Below, piece after piece: positions 9,542 through 17,943 of a stretch of DNA of 32,099 nt. Position 1 is the first letter of the stretch, and every line of letters starts with the position of its first letter. The DNA lies in assembly GCA_020722005.1 (NCBI GenBank), contig DYLP01000026.1:5815-37913 (forward strand), given 5' to 3'. The DNA is from Melioribacter roseus (GTDB lineage Bacteria > Bacteroidota > Ignavibacteria > Ignavibacteriales > Melioribacteraceae). The notes under the pieces were generated by a model. It was not told where the DNA came from. It made no database searches and saw nothing but the letters and a program-made list of their open reading frames with translations. The translations under genes were made by a program, and so were the position numbers.

Positions 9542-11536
9542 ATGAAAAATACGTTCAATATTCTTTTTACTGTGAAGATGTATTACATTTTGTTTATTCT
9601 CATTTCGTGTACTGTAATTAACGGTCAATCTGAAAATCAGAAATGGGTCGGTACGTGGACAACCTCGCCTCAGTTGGTGGAACCTCAGAACAATCCTCCT
9701 GTTCCGCCTGGATTGAGTAATAATACTATTCGGCAAATCGTAAGAGTTTCTATTGGCGGCAATTTATTGAGAGTACGTTTTTCCAACGAATTCAGCAGCT
9801 CGCCTGTTACAATGAATGCGGTTCATATTGCTGTGTCAAAAGGGAACGGTCTAATAGATAAATCGACGGATAGAGCTCTTACGTTTAACGGTAAGACGGA
9901 GGTCACAATGGCGGCAGGTTCTGCAGTCACTTCCGACCCGCTTGAATTCGATTTAACTCCTTTAACAGATATCGCCATTACAATTTATTTCGGGAATACT
10001 TCCAGAGATGTTACCGGGCATCCGGGGTCGAGAACGACTTCGCATATTTTAACGGGCAATAACGTCGACAAAGAAGATTTTACTGGAGCTATTACCACAG
10101 ACCATTGGTACGTAATCAATACGATTGAGGCATTAGCTTCCGACTCAGCTTTTGCTGTTATAACGCTCGGAAATTCGATCACCGATGGCAGGGGCTCAGG
10201 CACCAACAAACAAAATCGCTGGCCGGATGAACTCGCAAAAAGATTACAAGGCAATCTGGAAACAAAACAGGTAGCTGTGCTAAATGCCGGCATCGGAGGG
10301 AACTGTGTATCAAAACAGTGCCTTGGACCTTCTGCACTTAGCAGATTCGAAAGAGACGTGCTCAATCAAAGCGGCGTAAGATGGTTGATAATTCTTGAAG
10401 GGATTAACGATATCGGAGGCTCGAATAGTATCGACGTGGCTGATGATCTAATCGAAGCATACAAACAGATGATTTATTATGCACACTCAAAAGGTATTTA
10501 TGTATTTGGTGCTACGCTCTTACCTATGAAAGGTTCTTCCTATTATTCCGACGTGCACGAAGCTGCAAGACAGAAAGTCAACGACTGGATTCGAAATAGT
10601 GGGTACTTCGACGCAGTCATCGATATGGATAAAGCACTCAGAAATCCAGAGGATACATTAAGCCTTTTACCCGAAGCCGATACTGGCGACCATCTTCATC
10701 CTAACGAAACCGGTCACAGGATGATGGCAGAAGCTGTCGATTTATCTCTCTTTACCAGAACAGAACCCGTTACAGTTGATACAAAATCACACTCGATTTT
10801 TCTTGAACCCGAATGTGGAACGATGGGAAGTAACTGGCAAGTTGTCTCTGACGATAACGCATCTAACGGTAAATATGTGATGGTTAAAAACGGACTAGAA
10901 AGTTTGAATCAAGCACCAGTAGGAAAAGATGATGTTATTACTCTTTCTTTTACTGTCGATTCTACGAGTCTATATTATTTGATGGCTCGTGTAAATTGCG
11001 CCACATATAACGACGATTCATTCTGGATAAGAGCCGATAACGGAGATTTTCGTATGTATAACGGCTTGGTTTCAAACGGGTGGGAATGGAAATTGTTGGA
11101 TAGTTATCAGTTTGAAAGTGGCGAGCATATTATCACCGTAGCATACAGAGAAGACGGGGCAGCCCTGGATAAATTGGTCATATCGAATTTGCAGTTCCTT
11201 CCAATTGGCAAAGGTGATTCTGCAATTAATTTATGTGGCACTACTGACATAAAAGATTCATACGAAAAAAACGTAGGATTTATTCTTCAACAAAACTATC
11301 CGAACCCCTTTAATCCTCGAACAAGAATTACTTTTAAGATTAATAAAGCCAATGAAGTATCGTTAAAAATTTATGATTTGTTGGGGAAAGAAATTCTTAC
11401 TCTTATTGAAGGTTATAAACAAGCAGGAGAATATGCGGTTGATTTCAACGCAAATAAATTATCGAGCGGAATTTACATATGTAAATTACTTGTCGGTAAG
11501 AATGCCGATTCTAAAAAAATTGTTTTGATGAAATAA
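9542..11536 (+). CDS. SGNH/GDSL esterase (XynE-like) with CBM6/35-like domain and T9SS sorting domain
   Basis: A 664-residue secreted esterase. After the signal peptide (cleavage probably at NG|Q; an LISC lipobox-like string is also present) comes a GTWTTSPQ-type N-terminal region and an SGNH hydrolase core. The core shows block I LGNSITDG (S212), block II NAGIGGN, block III EGINDIGG and block V DHLHP (D383, H386). This pattern matches XynE-like esterases of Bacteroidota xylan loci, so removal of acetyl groups from xylan is the best guess. Residues about 415-565 form a beta-sandwich (FLEPECG..., YNDDSFWIRAD, ALDKLVI) resembling CBM6/35 and the middle domain of the GH10 protein in this window. 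A T9SS sorting domain (YPNPFNPRT to KKIVLMK) ends the protein. A 78-bp gap precedes it. Confidence 0.87.
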   Translation: MKNTFNILFTVKMYYILFILISCTVINGQSENQKWVGTWTTSPQLVEPQNNPPVPPGLSNNTIRQIVRVSIGGNLLRVRFSNEFSSSPVTMNAVHIAVSKGNGLIDKSTDRALTFNGKTEVTMAAGSAVTSDPLEFDLTPLTDIAITIYFGNTSRDVTGHPGSRTTSHILTGNNVDKEDFTGAITTDHWYVINTIEALASDSAFAVITLGNSITDGRGSGTNKQNRWPDELAKRLQGNLETKQVAVLNAGIGGNCVSKQCLGPSALSRFERDVLNQSGVRWLIILEGINDIGGSNSIDVADDLIEAYKQMIYYAHSKGIYVFGATLLPMKGSSYYSDVHEAARQKVNDWIRNSGYFDAVIDMDKALRNPEDTLSLLPEADTGDHLHPNETGHRMMAEAVDLSLFTRTEPVTVDTKSHSIFLEPECGTMGSNWQVVSDDNASNGKYVMVKNGLESLNQAPVGKDDVITLSFTVDSTSLYYLMARVNCATYNDDSFWIRADNGDFRMYNGLVSNGWEWKLLDSYQFESGEHIITVAYREDGAALDKLVISNLQFLPIGKGDSAINLCGTTDIKDSYEKNVGFILQQNYPNPFNPRTRITFKINKANEVSLKIYDLLGKEILTLIEGYKQAGEYAVDFNANKLSSGIYICKLLVGKNADSKKIVLMK

Positions 11537-11559
11537 TAATTACCTCAGGGGAGTAATTA

Positions 11560-13491
11560 ATGAAAATAATTATTAACATTTTACTTCTTACTGCAATTAT
11601 ATTTCCGCAAAATAAAATTGAGCGGAACGGTTACAGAATAAATCCAGTCGATATCAGGAATGTCACATTGACGGATAACTTCTGGTTACCCAAAATCAAA
11701 ACGATACAGGAAACCACAATCAAATATGCTTTCAAAAAATGCGAAGAGGAAGGCAGAATGGATAACTTCCTCGTAGCCGGCGGTAAGAAGAAAGGAGAAT
11801 ACAGGGGGAAAATGCCATTTGACGACACCGACCTGTATAAAATTATCGAAGGCGCTTCCTATACTTTAGTTAGCAGTCCAAATAAAGAACTTGAAAAATA
11901 TATCGACTCGGTAATTGCAATTATAAAAACAGGACAAGAGGAGGACGGCTATTTAACCACCTGGTTTACGATAAATCCTCAAAAGCCACCGGCATGGTGG
12001 GTTAAACCATCTTCAAAAAGATGGGGAAGTCTCGAAAGCAGTCACGAACTTTATAACAGCGGACATCTGTTCGAAGCAGCCGCCGCACATTATTATGCAA
12101 CTGGTAAAAGAAATTTCCTCGATATCGCAATTAAAAATGCGGATTTGTTAGTTCAAAATTTCGGACCTGATAAACTCAGAAAACCCCCTGGTCATCAAAT
12201 TGTCGAAACCGGGTTAATAAAATTATACCAGATTACTGGTAAAAAAGAATATTTGGAATTGGCTAAGTTTTTCCTCGACATACGAGGTGACTCGACAACT
12301 CATAAATTATACGGAGAATATGCTCAAGACCACAAACCTGTTTGGGAGCAAAATGAGGCAGTAGGTCATGCAGTGCGTGCTCTTTATATGTATGCCGCAA
12401 TGACTGATATTGCAGCTTTACTTAATGATGATGCCTATAAAAATGCAGTTTTTACATTATGGAATAACGTCGTTAATAAAAAGACTTATATAACAGGTGG
12501 ACTTGGTTCGCGCCACGAAGGAGAGGCTTTCGGCGAAGATTATGAATTGCCCAATCTTACTGCTTACGGCGAAACATGTGCTGCAATCGGAAGCGTTTAC
12601 TGGAATTACCGTTTATTCAGAATGACAGGCGATCCAAAATTTTTTGACGTCATCGAACGAACGCTTTACAATGGGTTGATTTCCGGAATTTCTCTTGACG
12701 GTAAAAACTTCTTCTATCCAAATCCTCTGGAATCAGACGGAGAATATAAATTTAATATGGGCGCCTGTACACGGCAGCCCTGGTTCGACTGTTCTTGCTG
12801 TCCTACTAATCTTATTCGGTTTATTCCTTCTCTACCCGGCTTAATTTATTCAATAGACAGAGACAGCCTGTATGTTAATCTTTTTGTGGGCAGCAAAGCC
12901 GAGATTAATCTGGGAAACAGAAATGTCAGGATTATTCAAAAAACTTTATACCCATCGGAGCCTAAGGTTTTGATCGTAATAGAACCTCAAACAGCATCCC
13001 GCTTTACATTAAAAATCAGAATACCTGGATGGTCGAGAAATATCCCATTACCAGGTGATCTCTATCATTATCCGAACAAGCAAAACGGGAAAATTAGATT
13101 GCTTGTAAACGGAAAAGAGCAAAGTCTAAATTTCGATTCGGGATATGCAGTTATTACCAGGCTTTGGGAAAAAGGAGACACAGTTGAATTGATATTTCCC
13201 AAAGAAGTCAAAATAGTTCGGGCAAATGAAAAAGTAAATGAAGACAGAAATAAGGTTTCCCTTGAGTTGGGTCCATTTGTCTACTGTGCAGAAGAAATAG
13301 ATAACAAAAATATATCGAACGTTTTTATTACCCAAAATTCAAAAATGACAATTAATGAAGAGAATATTTTGACGGAAAAAACTCCGGTAATTTATATCGA
13401 AGAAGACAACGATATTATTAGAATGATACCTTATTATCTCTGGTCAAACAGAGGTGTCGGTAAAATGAAAGTATGGATACCATATAAATAA
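11560..13491 (+). CDS. GH127-type (DUF1680) beta-L-arabinofuranosidase
   Basis: A 643-residue protein with a short signal (IINILLLTAIIFPQ) and a full-length (alpha/alpha)6-barrel of the GH127/DUF1680 type. The zinc-cysteine catalytic centre known in this family is visible as GETCAAIG (E338, C340) and FDCSCCPTN (C413, C414), with the nucleophilic Cys in the CC pair. Other family features include ESSHELYNSGHLFEAA, GLGSRHEGEAFGEDYELPN and a C-terminal beta-domain (IPGWSRN). It removes beta-L-arabinofuranosyl residues; related GH146 enzymes act on arabinans, so the exact linkage is open. No sorting domain, hence probably periplasmic. It starts 23 bp after the esterase with GGGGAG as ribosome binding site and ends 24 bp before the GH43 gene. 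Confidence 0.9.
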   Translation: MKIIINILLLTAIIFPQNKIERNGYRINPVDIRNVTLTDNFWLPKIKTIQETTIKYAFKKCEEEGRMDNFLVAGGKKKGEYRGKMPFDDTDLYKIIEGASYTLVSSPNKELEKYIDSVIAIIKTGQEEDGYLTTWFTINPQKPPAWWVKPSSKRWGSLESSHELYNSGHLFEAAAAHYYATGKRNFLDIAIKNADLLVQNFGPDKLRKPPGHQIVETGLIKLYQITGKKEYLELAKFFLDIRGDSTTHKLYGEYAQDHKPVWEQNEAVGHAVRALYMYAAMTDIAALLNDDAYKNAVFTLWNNVVNKKTYITGGLGSRHEGEAFGEDYELPNLTAYGETCAAIGSVYWNYRLFRMTGDPKFFDVIERTLYNGLISGISLDGKNFFYPNPLESDGEYKFNMGACTRQPWFDCSCCPTNLIRFIPSLPGLIYSIDRDSLYVNLFVGSKAEINLGNRNVRIIQKTLYPSEPKVLIVIEPQTASRFTLKIRIPGWSRNIPLPGDLYHYPNKQNGKIRLLVNGKEQSLNFDSGYAVITRLWEKGDTVELIFPKEVKIVRANEKVNEDRNKVSLELGPFVYCAEEIDNKNISNVFITQNSKMTINEENILTEKTPVIYIEEDNDIIRMIPYYLWSNRGVGKMKVWIPYK

Positions 13492-13504
13492 CAGGACAAA
13501 TATT

Positions 13505-13511
13505 AAGGAGG
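13505..13511 (+). promoter_or_regulatory. Strong Shine-Dalgarno sequence for the CTG-started GH43 gene
   Basis: A perfect AAGGAGG stands four bases before a CTG at 13516. It opens the GH43 frame, and no ATG, GTG or TTG lies at a suitable distance in that frame. Confidence 0.7.
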
Positions 13512-13515
13512 AAAT

Positions 13516-15633
13516 CTGAGAATCTTAAGTATAATAATACTATTTACGAGTATTCTTTTTCTAACAGCTAAAATATCTCTGTACGGACAGGTAATAATTC
13601 CAAGACAGAACGACTCTACAAATTGTACCTGGCATGCCGATAATGGAAATGGAACATTTACTAATCCAATTTTTTACGAAGAATTTTCCGACCCGGATTT
13701 AATAAGGGTGGGCAACGACTATTATATGACGGGTACAACAATGCATAGCATGCCAGGATTGCCTGTCCTTCATTCGAAAGATTTGGTAAACTGGAAGTTA
13801 TTAAGCTATGCGTGCGAGAGACTGGACCTAGGTCCGGAATTCCGATTGGAAGAAGGTAAAGAGATTTACGGACAGGGACTTTGGGCGCCATGTATTCGAT
13901 ATAAAAACGGCGTGTTTTATATTTTCAGTAATGTAAACAAGCATAAAACTCAGGTGTTCAAAAGCACAAATCCAGCAGGTCCGTGGGAACATTATCAAAT
14001 GAATGTTTCACTTCATGACCTGTCAGTTCTTTTTGATGACAATAAGATATATGTCGTTTGGGGCTATGATGAAATATGGTTAGCAGAATTAAATGAAGAA
14101 TTGACCGATATTATCCCGGGTACGGAAAAAATAATCATACCTGCGGGAAGTGGAGCCGGGGAAGGATGTCATTTCTATAAAATTAATGGGAAGTATTATA
14201 TAACAATTACGAACTGGGATCCAACATGCTATCAAGTATGTGCAAGAGCTGACAATCCTTATGGTCCTTACGAAATTAATGTGATTAGCTCGGAAGAAAA
14301 TATGGGAATCGGCACAACCTGGCGTTTGTGGGATACTAAAAACGGCCCGCCTTTTAATTTGATTAAAGCACAGGCAAATCATGTGGGCTGTATTACGATG
14401 CATCAGGGAGGAATTGTAGAAACAGATAAAGGCGAATGGTGGGGATTTTCGATGATGGATTATAATTCTTTGGGGCGAGTTACAGTGCTTAGTCCTGTAA
14501 CATGGAAGGATGGCTGGCCTTATATAGGACTACCTGGAAATTTAAAACGTTCACCCAGAGTATGGATTAAACCTGATACTAAATATTCTTCAGTTCCAAC
14601 TTCGCCATTTGAAAGGGACGACGATTTTAGCGGTCCTCGATTAAAAAATGTGTGGCAATGGAATCATCTACCGGATGATAGCAAATGGTCGTTAAATGAA
14701 AGAAGAGGATTCTTACGCCTGCACTCTTTGCCCGCAGAGTCATTCTGGCACGCTCGAAATACTTTAACTCAGCGAGCTATTGGTCCTGAATCGTATGCAA
14801 TTACAAAGATGGAATTTGCAAATCTTGAAATCGGCGATAATGCCGGTCTTGCTCTGCTTAATTTACCGTATGCCTGGATAGGAGTTATTAAAACAAAAGA
14901 AGGAAATATACTTCAGTATTATAATCAACAGAAAAATGAAAAGAGAGCACTCCCGTTAGATTCTAATAAAGTATGGTTGAGAGCTTACTGTAACTTTGAC
15001 GACGATTTTGCTTATCTAAGTTATAGCTTAAATGGCAGGGACTACATAACAATAGGGGAAAAAATAATATTACCATATCAATTAAAAACTTTCCAGGGAG
15101 TGAGATACGCACTATTTAATTTTAATATAGAGGGCAAAGAAGGATGCTATGCGGATTTCGATAGTTTTGAGATAATTGAACCACGTTGTAAAGGATTAAC
15201 TAAACCAATTCCATACAACAAAATTATTAAATTGATTTCCTTGTCCGATAGCACTGTCCTGGTTAACTGGAAAAATTTTTTAAGACCTGTACCATTCGAC
15301 AGTAAATTAAGTCGGGGCAAAGAAGCATTATTCCGCGTACTCGATAGAGGCAATGGTCGTATTGCATTGCAATCAATCGAATCAGGTGGATTTGTGACGG
15401 CTAAAAATTTTGGAGATATGGCGGAAGTACGCATTGAAAAAGAAGAGCATCGATTAGCCTCTGTTTTTCAATGGGTTGATATGTTGAAAGGTGATATAAT
15501 GTTAATGTCATTGCATACTCATAAGTACTTGTACGCTGCACCCAATGCAGGAAGTCTTTGCTCTGCAAATTCAAAAGGAGCAAGGGCTGATCGAAAGGGA
15601 GGAGAATGTTTCACCTGGATTGAAATTAAATAA
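13516..15633 (+). CDS. GH43 xylosidase/arabinofuranosidase with beta-xylosidase C2 and beta-trefoil domains, CTG start
   Basis: The first conventional start in frame is a GTG at 13708, which lies inside the catalytic domain. Reading upstream without a stop gives a good signal peptide (MRILSIIILFTSILF, cleavage at YG|Q25) that begins at CTG 13516 behind AAGGAGG, so I take 705 residues as the true protein. GH43 five-bladed propeller (about 45-345): base D59 in FSDPDL, the HDLSVLFDD Asp and the acid E216 in GAGEGCHF. Residues about 365-570 form the concanavalin-like beta-xylosidase C-terminal domain (from FERDDDFSG). Residues about 600-705 look like a fascin-type beta-trefoil (ALFRVLDRGNGRIAL). 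No sorting domain is present. It probably trims xylo- or arabino-oligosaccharides in the periplasm. An ATG-to-CTG change or a sequencing error is possible. Confidence 0.85.
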   Translation: MRILSIIILFTSILFLTAKISLYGQVIIPRQNDSTNCTWHADNGNGTFTNPIFYEEFSDPDLIRVGNDYYMTGTTMHSMPGLPVLHSKDLVNWKLLSYACERLDLGPEFRLEEGKEIYGQGLWAPCIRYKNGVFYIFSNVNKHKTQVFKSTNPAGPWEHYQMNVSLHDLSVLFDDNKIYVVWGYDEIWLAELNEELTDIIPGTEKIIIPAGSGAGEGCHFYKINGKYYITITNWDPTCYQVCARADNPYGPYEINVISSEENMGIGTTWRLWDTKNGPPFNLIKAQANHVGCITMHQGGIVETDKGEWWGFSMMDYNSLGRVTVLSPVTWKDGWPYIGLPGNLKRSPRVWIKPDTKYSSVPTSPFERDDDFSGPRLKNVWQWNHLPDDSKWSLNERRGFLRLHSLPAESFWHARNTLTQRAIGPESYAITKMEFANLEIGDNAGLALLNLPYAWIGVIKTKEGNILQYYNQQKNEKRALPLDSNKVWLRAYCNFDDDFAYLSYSLNGRDYITIGEKIILPYQLKTFQGVRYALFNFNIEGKEGCYADFDSFEIIEPRCKGLTKPIPYNKIIKLISLSDSTVLVNWKNFLRPVPFDSKLSRGKEALFRVLDRGNGRIALQSIESGGFVTAKNFGDMAEVRIEKEEHRLASVFQWVDMLKGDIMLMSLHTHKYLYAAPNAGSLCSANSKGARADRKGGECFTWIEIK

Positions 15634-15656
15634 ATTTTCAATTTTCGGAGGGGGAT

Positions 15657-17924
15657 ATGAAAAGAACAACAATAATTCTTTTAATTTTTCTTTTTTGTAG
15701 TTACAGTATTGCGCAGATAACTCAACAAAAGACTTACATGAATCCTGTCATTCCCGGCGACCATCCAGATCCAACATTAACAAAAATAGGGAAAGATTTT
15801 TATACTTCAGGCTCATCATTTAATCCAACACCAAAGATATATCATTCTACTGACTTAGTACATTGGGAAGTAATAGCACAACCGGTTTCCTCATCATGGA
15901 GCGAATACGGAAATAGTCCGGGCGGAGGAATTTGGGGCGGCCACATGGTCTATTACAAAGGAAAATACTGGCATTTCTTTGGACGAGGCGGTGGTAGTAT
16001 GTATTTTGTAATGGCAGATAAACCGGAAGGACCATGGAGTATACCTACTCGAATGAAAGTGCCGTCAAGTATGCCAGCCGGTCTGGGCGTCGACAATTCA
16101 ATATTTATCGACGAGGATACTGGTAAATGGTACTTACTCACAAAAGCGGGACAACCTAATAATCACATTGTGGAACTTGGAGACGATGGACAACCGACAG
16201 GGAAGGTTTTTGACCTGACATGGCTTAATCCTGCTCCATCATACCCTTACGGTTGGGCTGAAGGACCTGTAATGTGGAAACATAACGGTTATTATTACTA
16301 TAGCTTTGCACAGCATCTGGTCGGCAGTCAATATATAATGAGAAGTGATACATTAACCGACGATAAATCAAAATGGACAATAATTGGGACTAACATATTT
16401 ACGGGAAGCAGTAGTGTCTTTACTACTCCGAATCATATTTCGCCGGCAGTAGAATTAGAAGATGGAACAAGCTGGGTTATAACTCATAGTTACCATAGTA
16501 GTAATTGGTATGCACAGGGTCGTCAGGGATTGTTATGTCAGGTAGTTTACGACGAAAATGATTTTCCAAAAATTTTAAGACCATCCAGCAGTGCAGCGGT
16601 AGCTCCTAATCTGCCAAGTAATGGTATCCCGTGGGCAGTCCCTCACTCAGATAATTTTAGTACAGTTAAGCTTCATCCTGAATGGTCCTTCCTTGGTTAT
16701 ACGCCGGATAACACTTATTCACTCACAGAGAGACCCGGCTGGTTGAAACTTGTAAACATTCGGAAAGGCGGAAGAAATACTGTAATTAAAAATGATGGTG
16801 AGCATAGTTACTCATTAATCACGCGAGTCGAATTCGAACCCGAATCCAGTTCAGACGAAGCAGGTCTGTGGATTATCAATGGTCCGGAAACCCATCAAGT
16901 AAAACTATGCTCGACTTTAGATCAAAATGGAAATAAAATTATTTCATTTGGTTTTAAGAATACAATTTATCAGGTTGAAAATACAATTGGCTCTAATCTC
17001 TGGCTTAAATTAGTAAGAAACGAACACAAAATGTCCGGGTACTATAGTAGCGATGGTTTTTACTGGTTTCAGGTAGGTAATGAAATTGATGCAGCTGAAA
17101 TTGATAAGGAAGTAACTCAGTTCAATAATTTTACAGGCAACTATCAGGGGCTCTATACAATTGGTAGCCCAGCCTTTTTTGATCTTTATATTTATAGGGA
17201 TGCTTATACTGAAATACCAGCTATAAATCCTGCGGACCAATATGGCACAACCTCTTCTACCGTAAGCAATACACTCAATAGTATTCATAATGATGATTGG
17301 GCAATGTATGCTGGTGTGGAATTCGGGAATGACGATTATCCTAAAAAACCGGATTCATTAATTATTGTGGCTTCTTCGAACACATCAGGAGGTAAAATTG
17401 AAGTTGTTATTGATTCACTTAATGGTACTAAAATAGCAGAATGTGAAATTGCCAATACCGGAAACTGGTCTTCGTATAAGGAATTCAAAACAAATATTCT
17501 TAAAGAAATTAACGGCATGCACGATCTTTTCTTGATTTTTAAGGGAAATGAAAATCAAGAGCTCTTCAGATTAAAGACATTGCAGTTTATTACTAACTCT
17601 ACTCCTACATCTATGAATGATAAATCAAATAGCAGTATACCAACTGCATTCGAATTATATCAAAATTATCCTAACCCTTTTAATCCATCGACAACTATTA
17701 AATACACTATACCAGTTAATAGTGAAGTGACGATAAAAATTTTTGATTTGATGGGCAAGGAGATAGCGGTACTTGCAAATAAGAAGTATCATCAGGCAGG
17801 CACATATACTATTCAATGGGATGGTAAAGATAAAAATAACAAAGCAGTTGCTTCAGGCATCTATTTTTGCCAGATTATAAACAATAATAGAACCAGGACG
17901 ATAAAATTAGTATTAGCAAGATAA
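15657..17924 (+). CDS. GH43 - CBM6 enzyme with T9SS sorting domain
   Basis: A 755-residue secreted enzyme. The signal peptide (TIILLIFLFCSYSIA, cleavage before Q) is followed by a GH43 propeller (about 25-325) with base D38 in DHPDPTL, GVDNSIFIDED for the second Asp and acid E202 in WAEGPVMWK. The beta-xylosidase C2 domain (about 335-520, LHPEWSFLG onward) comes next, then a CBM6 (about 525-655, with DDWAMYAGVEFG, GGKIEVVIDS and GMHDLFLIFKG). The C-terminal sorting domain begins YPNPFNPST and is of the longer, FlgD-like kind (IQWDGKDKNNKAVASGIYF). It likely acts on xylan or arabinoxylan at the cell surface, the CBM6 holding it on polymer. Ribosome binding site GGAGGGGG, 23 bp after the previous gene. 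Confidence 0.9.
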   Translation: MKRTTIILLIFLFCSYSIAQITQQKTYMNPVIPGDHPDPTLTKIGKDFYTSGSSFNPTPKIYHSTDLVHWEVIAQPVSSSWSEYGNSPGGGIWGGHMVYYKGKYWHFFGRGGGSMYFVMADKPEGPWSIPTRMKVPSSMPAGLGVDNSIFIDEDTGKWYLLTKAGQPNNHIVELGDDGQPTGKVFDLTWLNPAPSYPYGWAEGPVMWKHNGYYYYSFAQHLVGSQYIMRSDTLTDDKSKWTIIGTNIFTGSSSVFTTPNHISPAVELEDGTSWVITHSYHSSNWYAQGRQGLLCQVVYDENDFPKILRPSSSAAVAPNLPSNGIPWAVPHSDNFSTVKLHPEWSFLGYTPDNTYSLTERPGWLKLVNIRKGGRNTVIKNDGEHSYSLITRVEFEPESSSDEAGLWIINGPETHQVKLCSTLDQNGNKIISFGFKNTIYQVENTIGSNLWLKLVRNEHKMSGYYSSDGFYWFQVGNEIDAAEIDKEVTQFNNFTGNYQGLYTIGSPAFFDLYIYRDAYTEIPAINPADQYGTTSSTVSNTLNSIHNDDWAMYAGVEFGNDDYPKKPDSLIIVASSNTSGGKIEVVIDSLNGTKIAECEIANTGNWSSYKEFKTNILKEINGMHDLFLIFKGNENQELFRLKTLQFITNSTPTSMNDKSNSSIPTAFELYQNYPNPFNPSTTIKYTIPVNSEVTIKIFDLMGKEIAVLANKKYHQAGTYTIQWDGKDKNNKAVASGIYFCQIINNNRTRTIKLVLAR

Positions 17925-17943
17925 GTAATAACTTTGGGGGAAT

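Noticed and set aside
9437-9736. 99-residue minus-strand frame across the GH3-SGNH gap
   Set aside because: Composition is low-complexity (Asn/Thr/Ile-rich), it overlaps the start of the SGNH gene, and no ribosome binding site or motif supports it.
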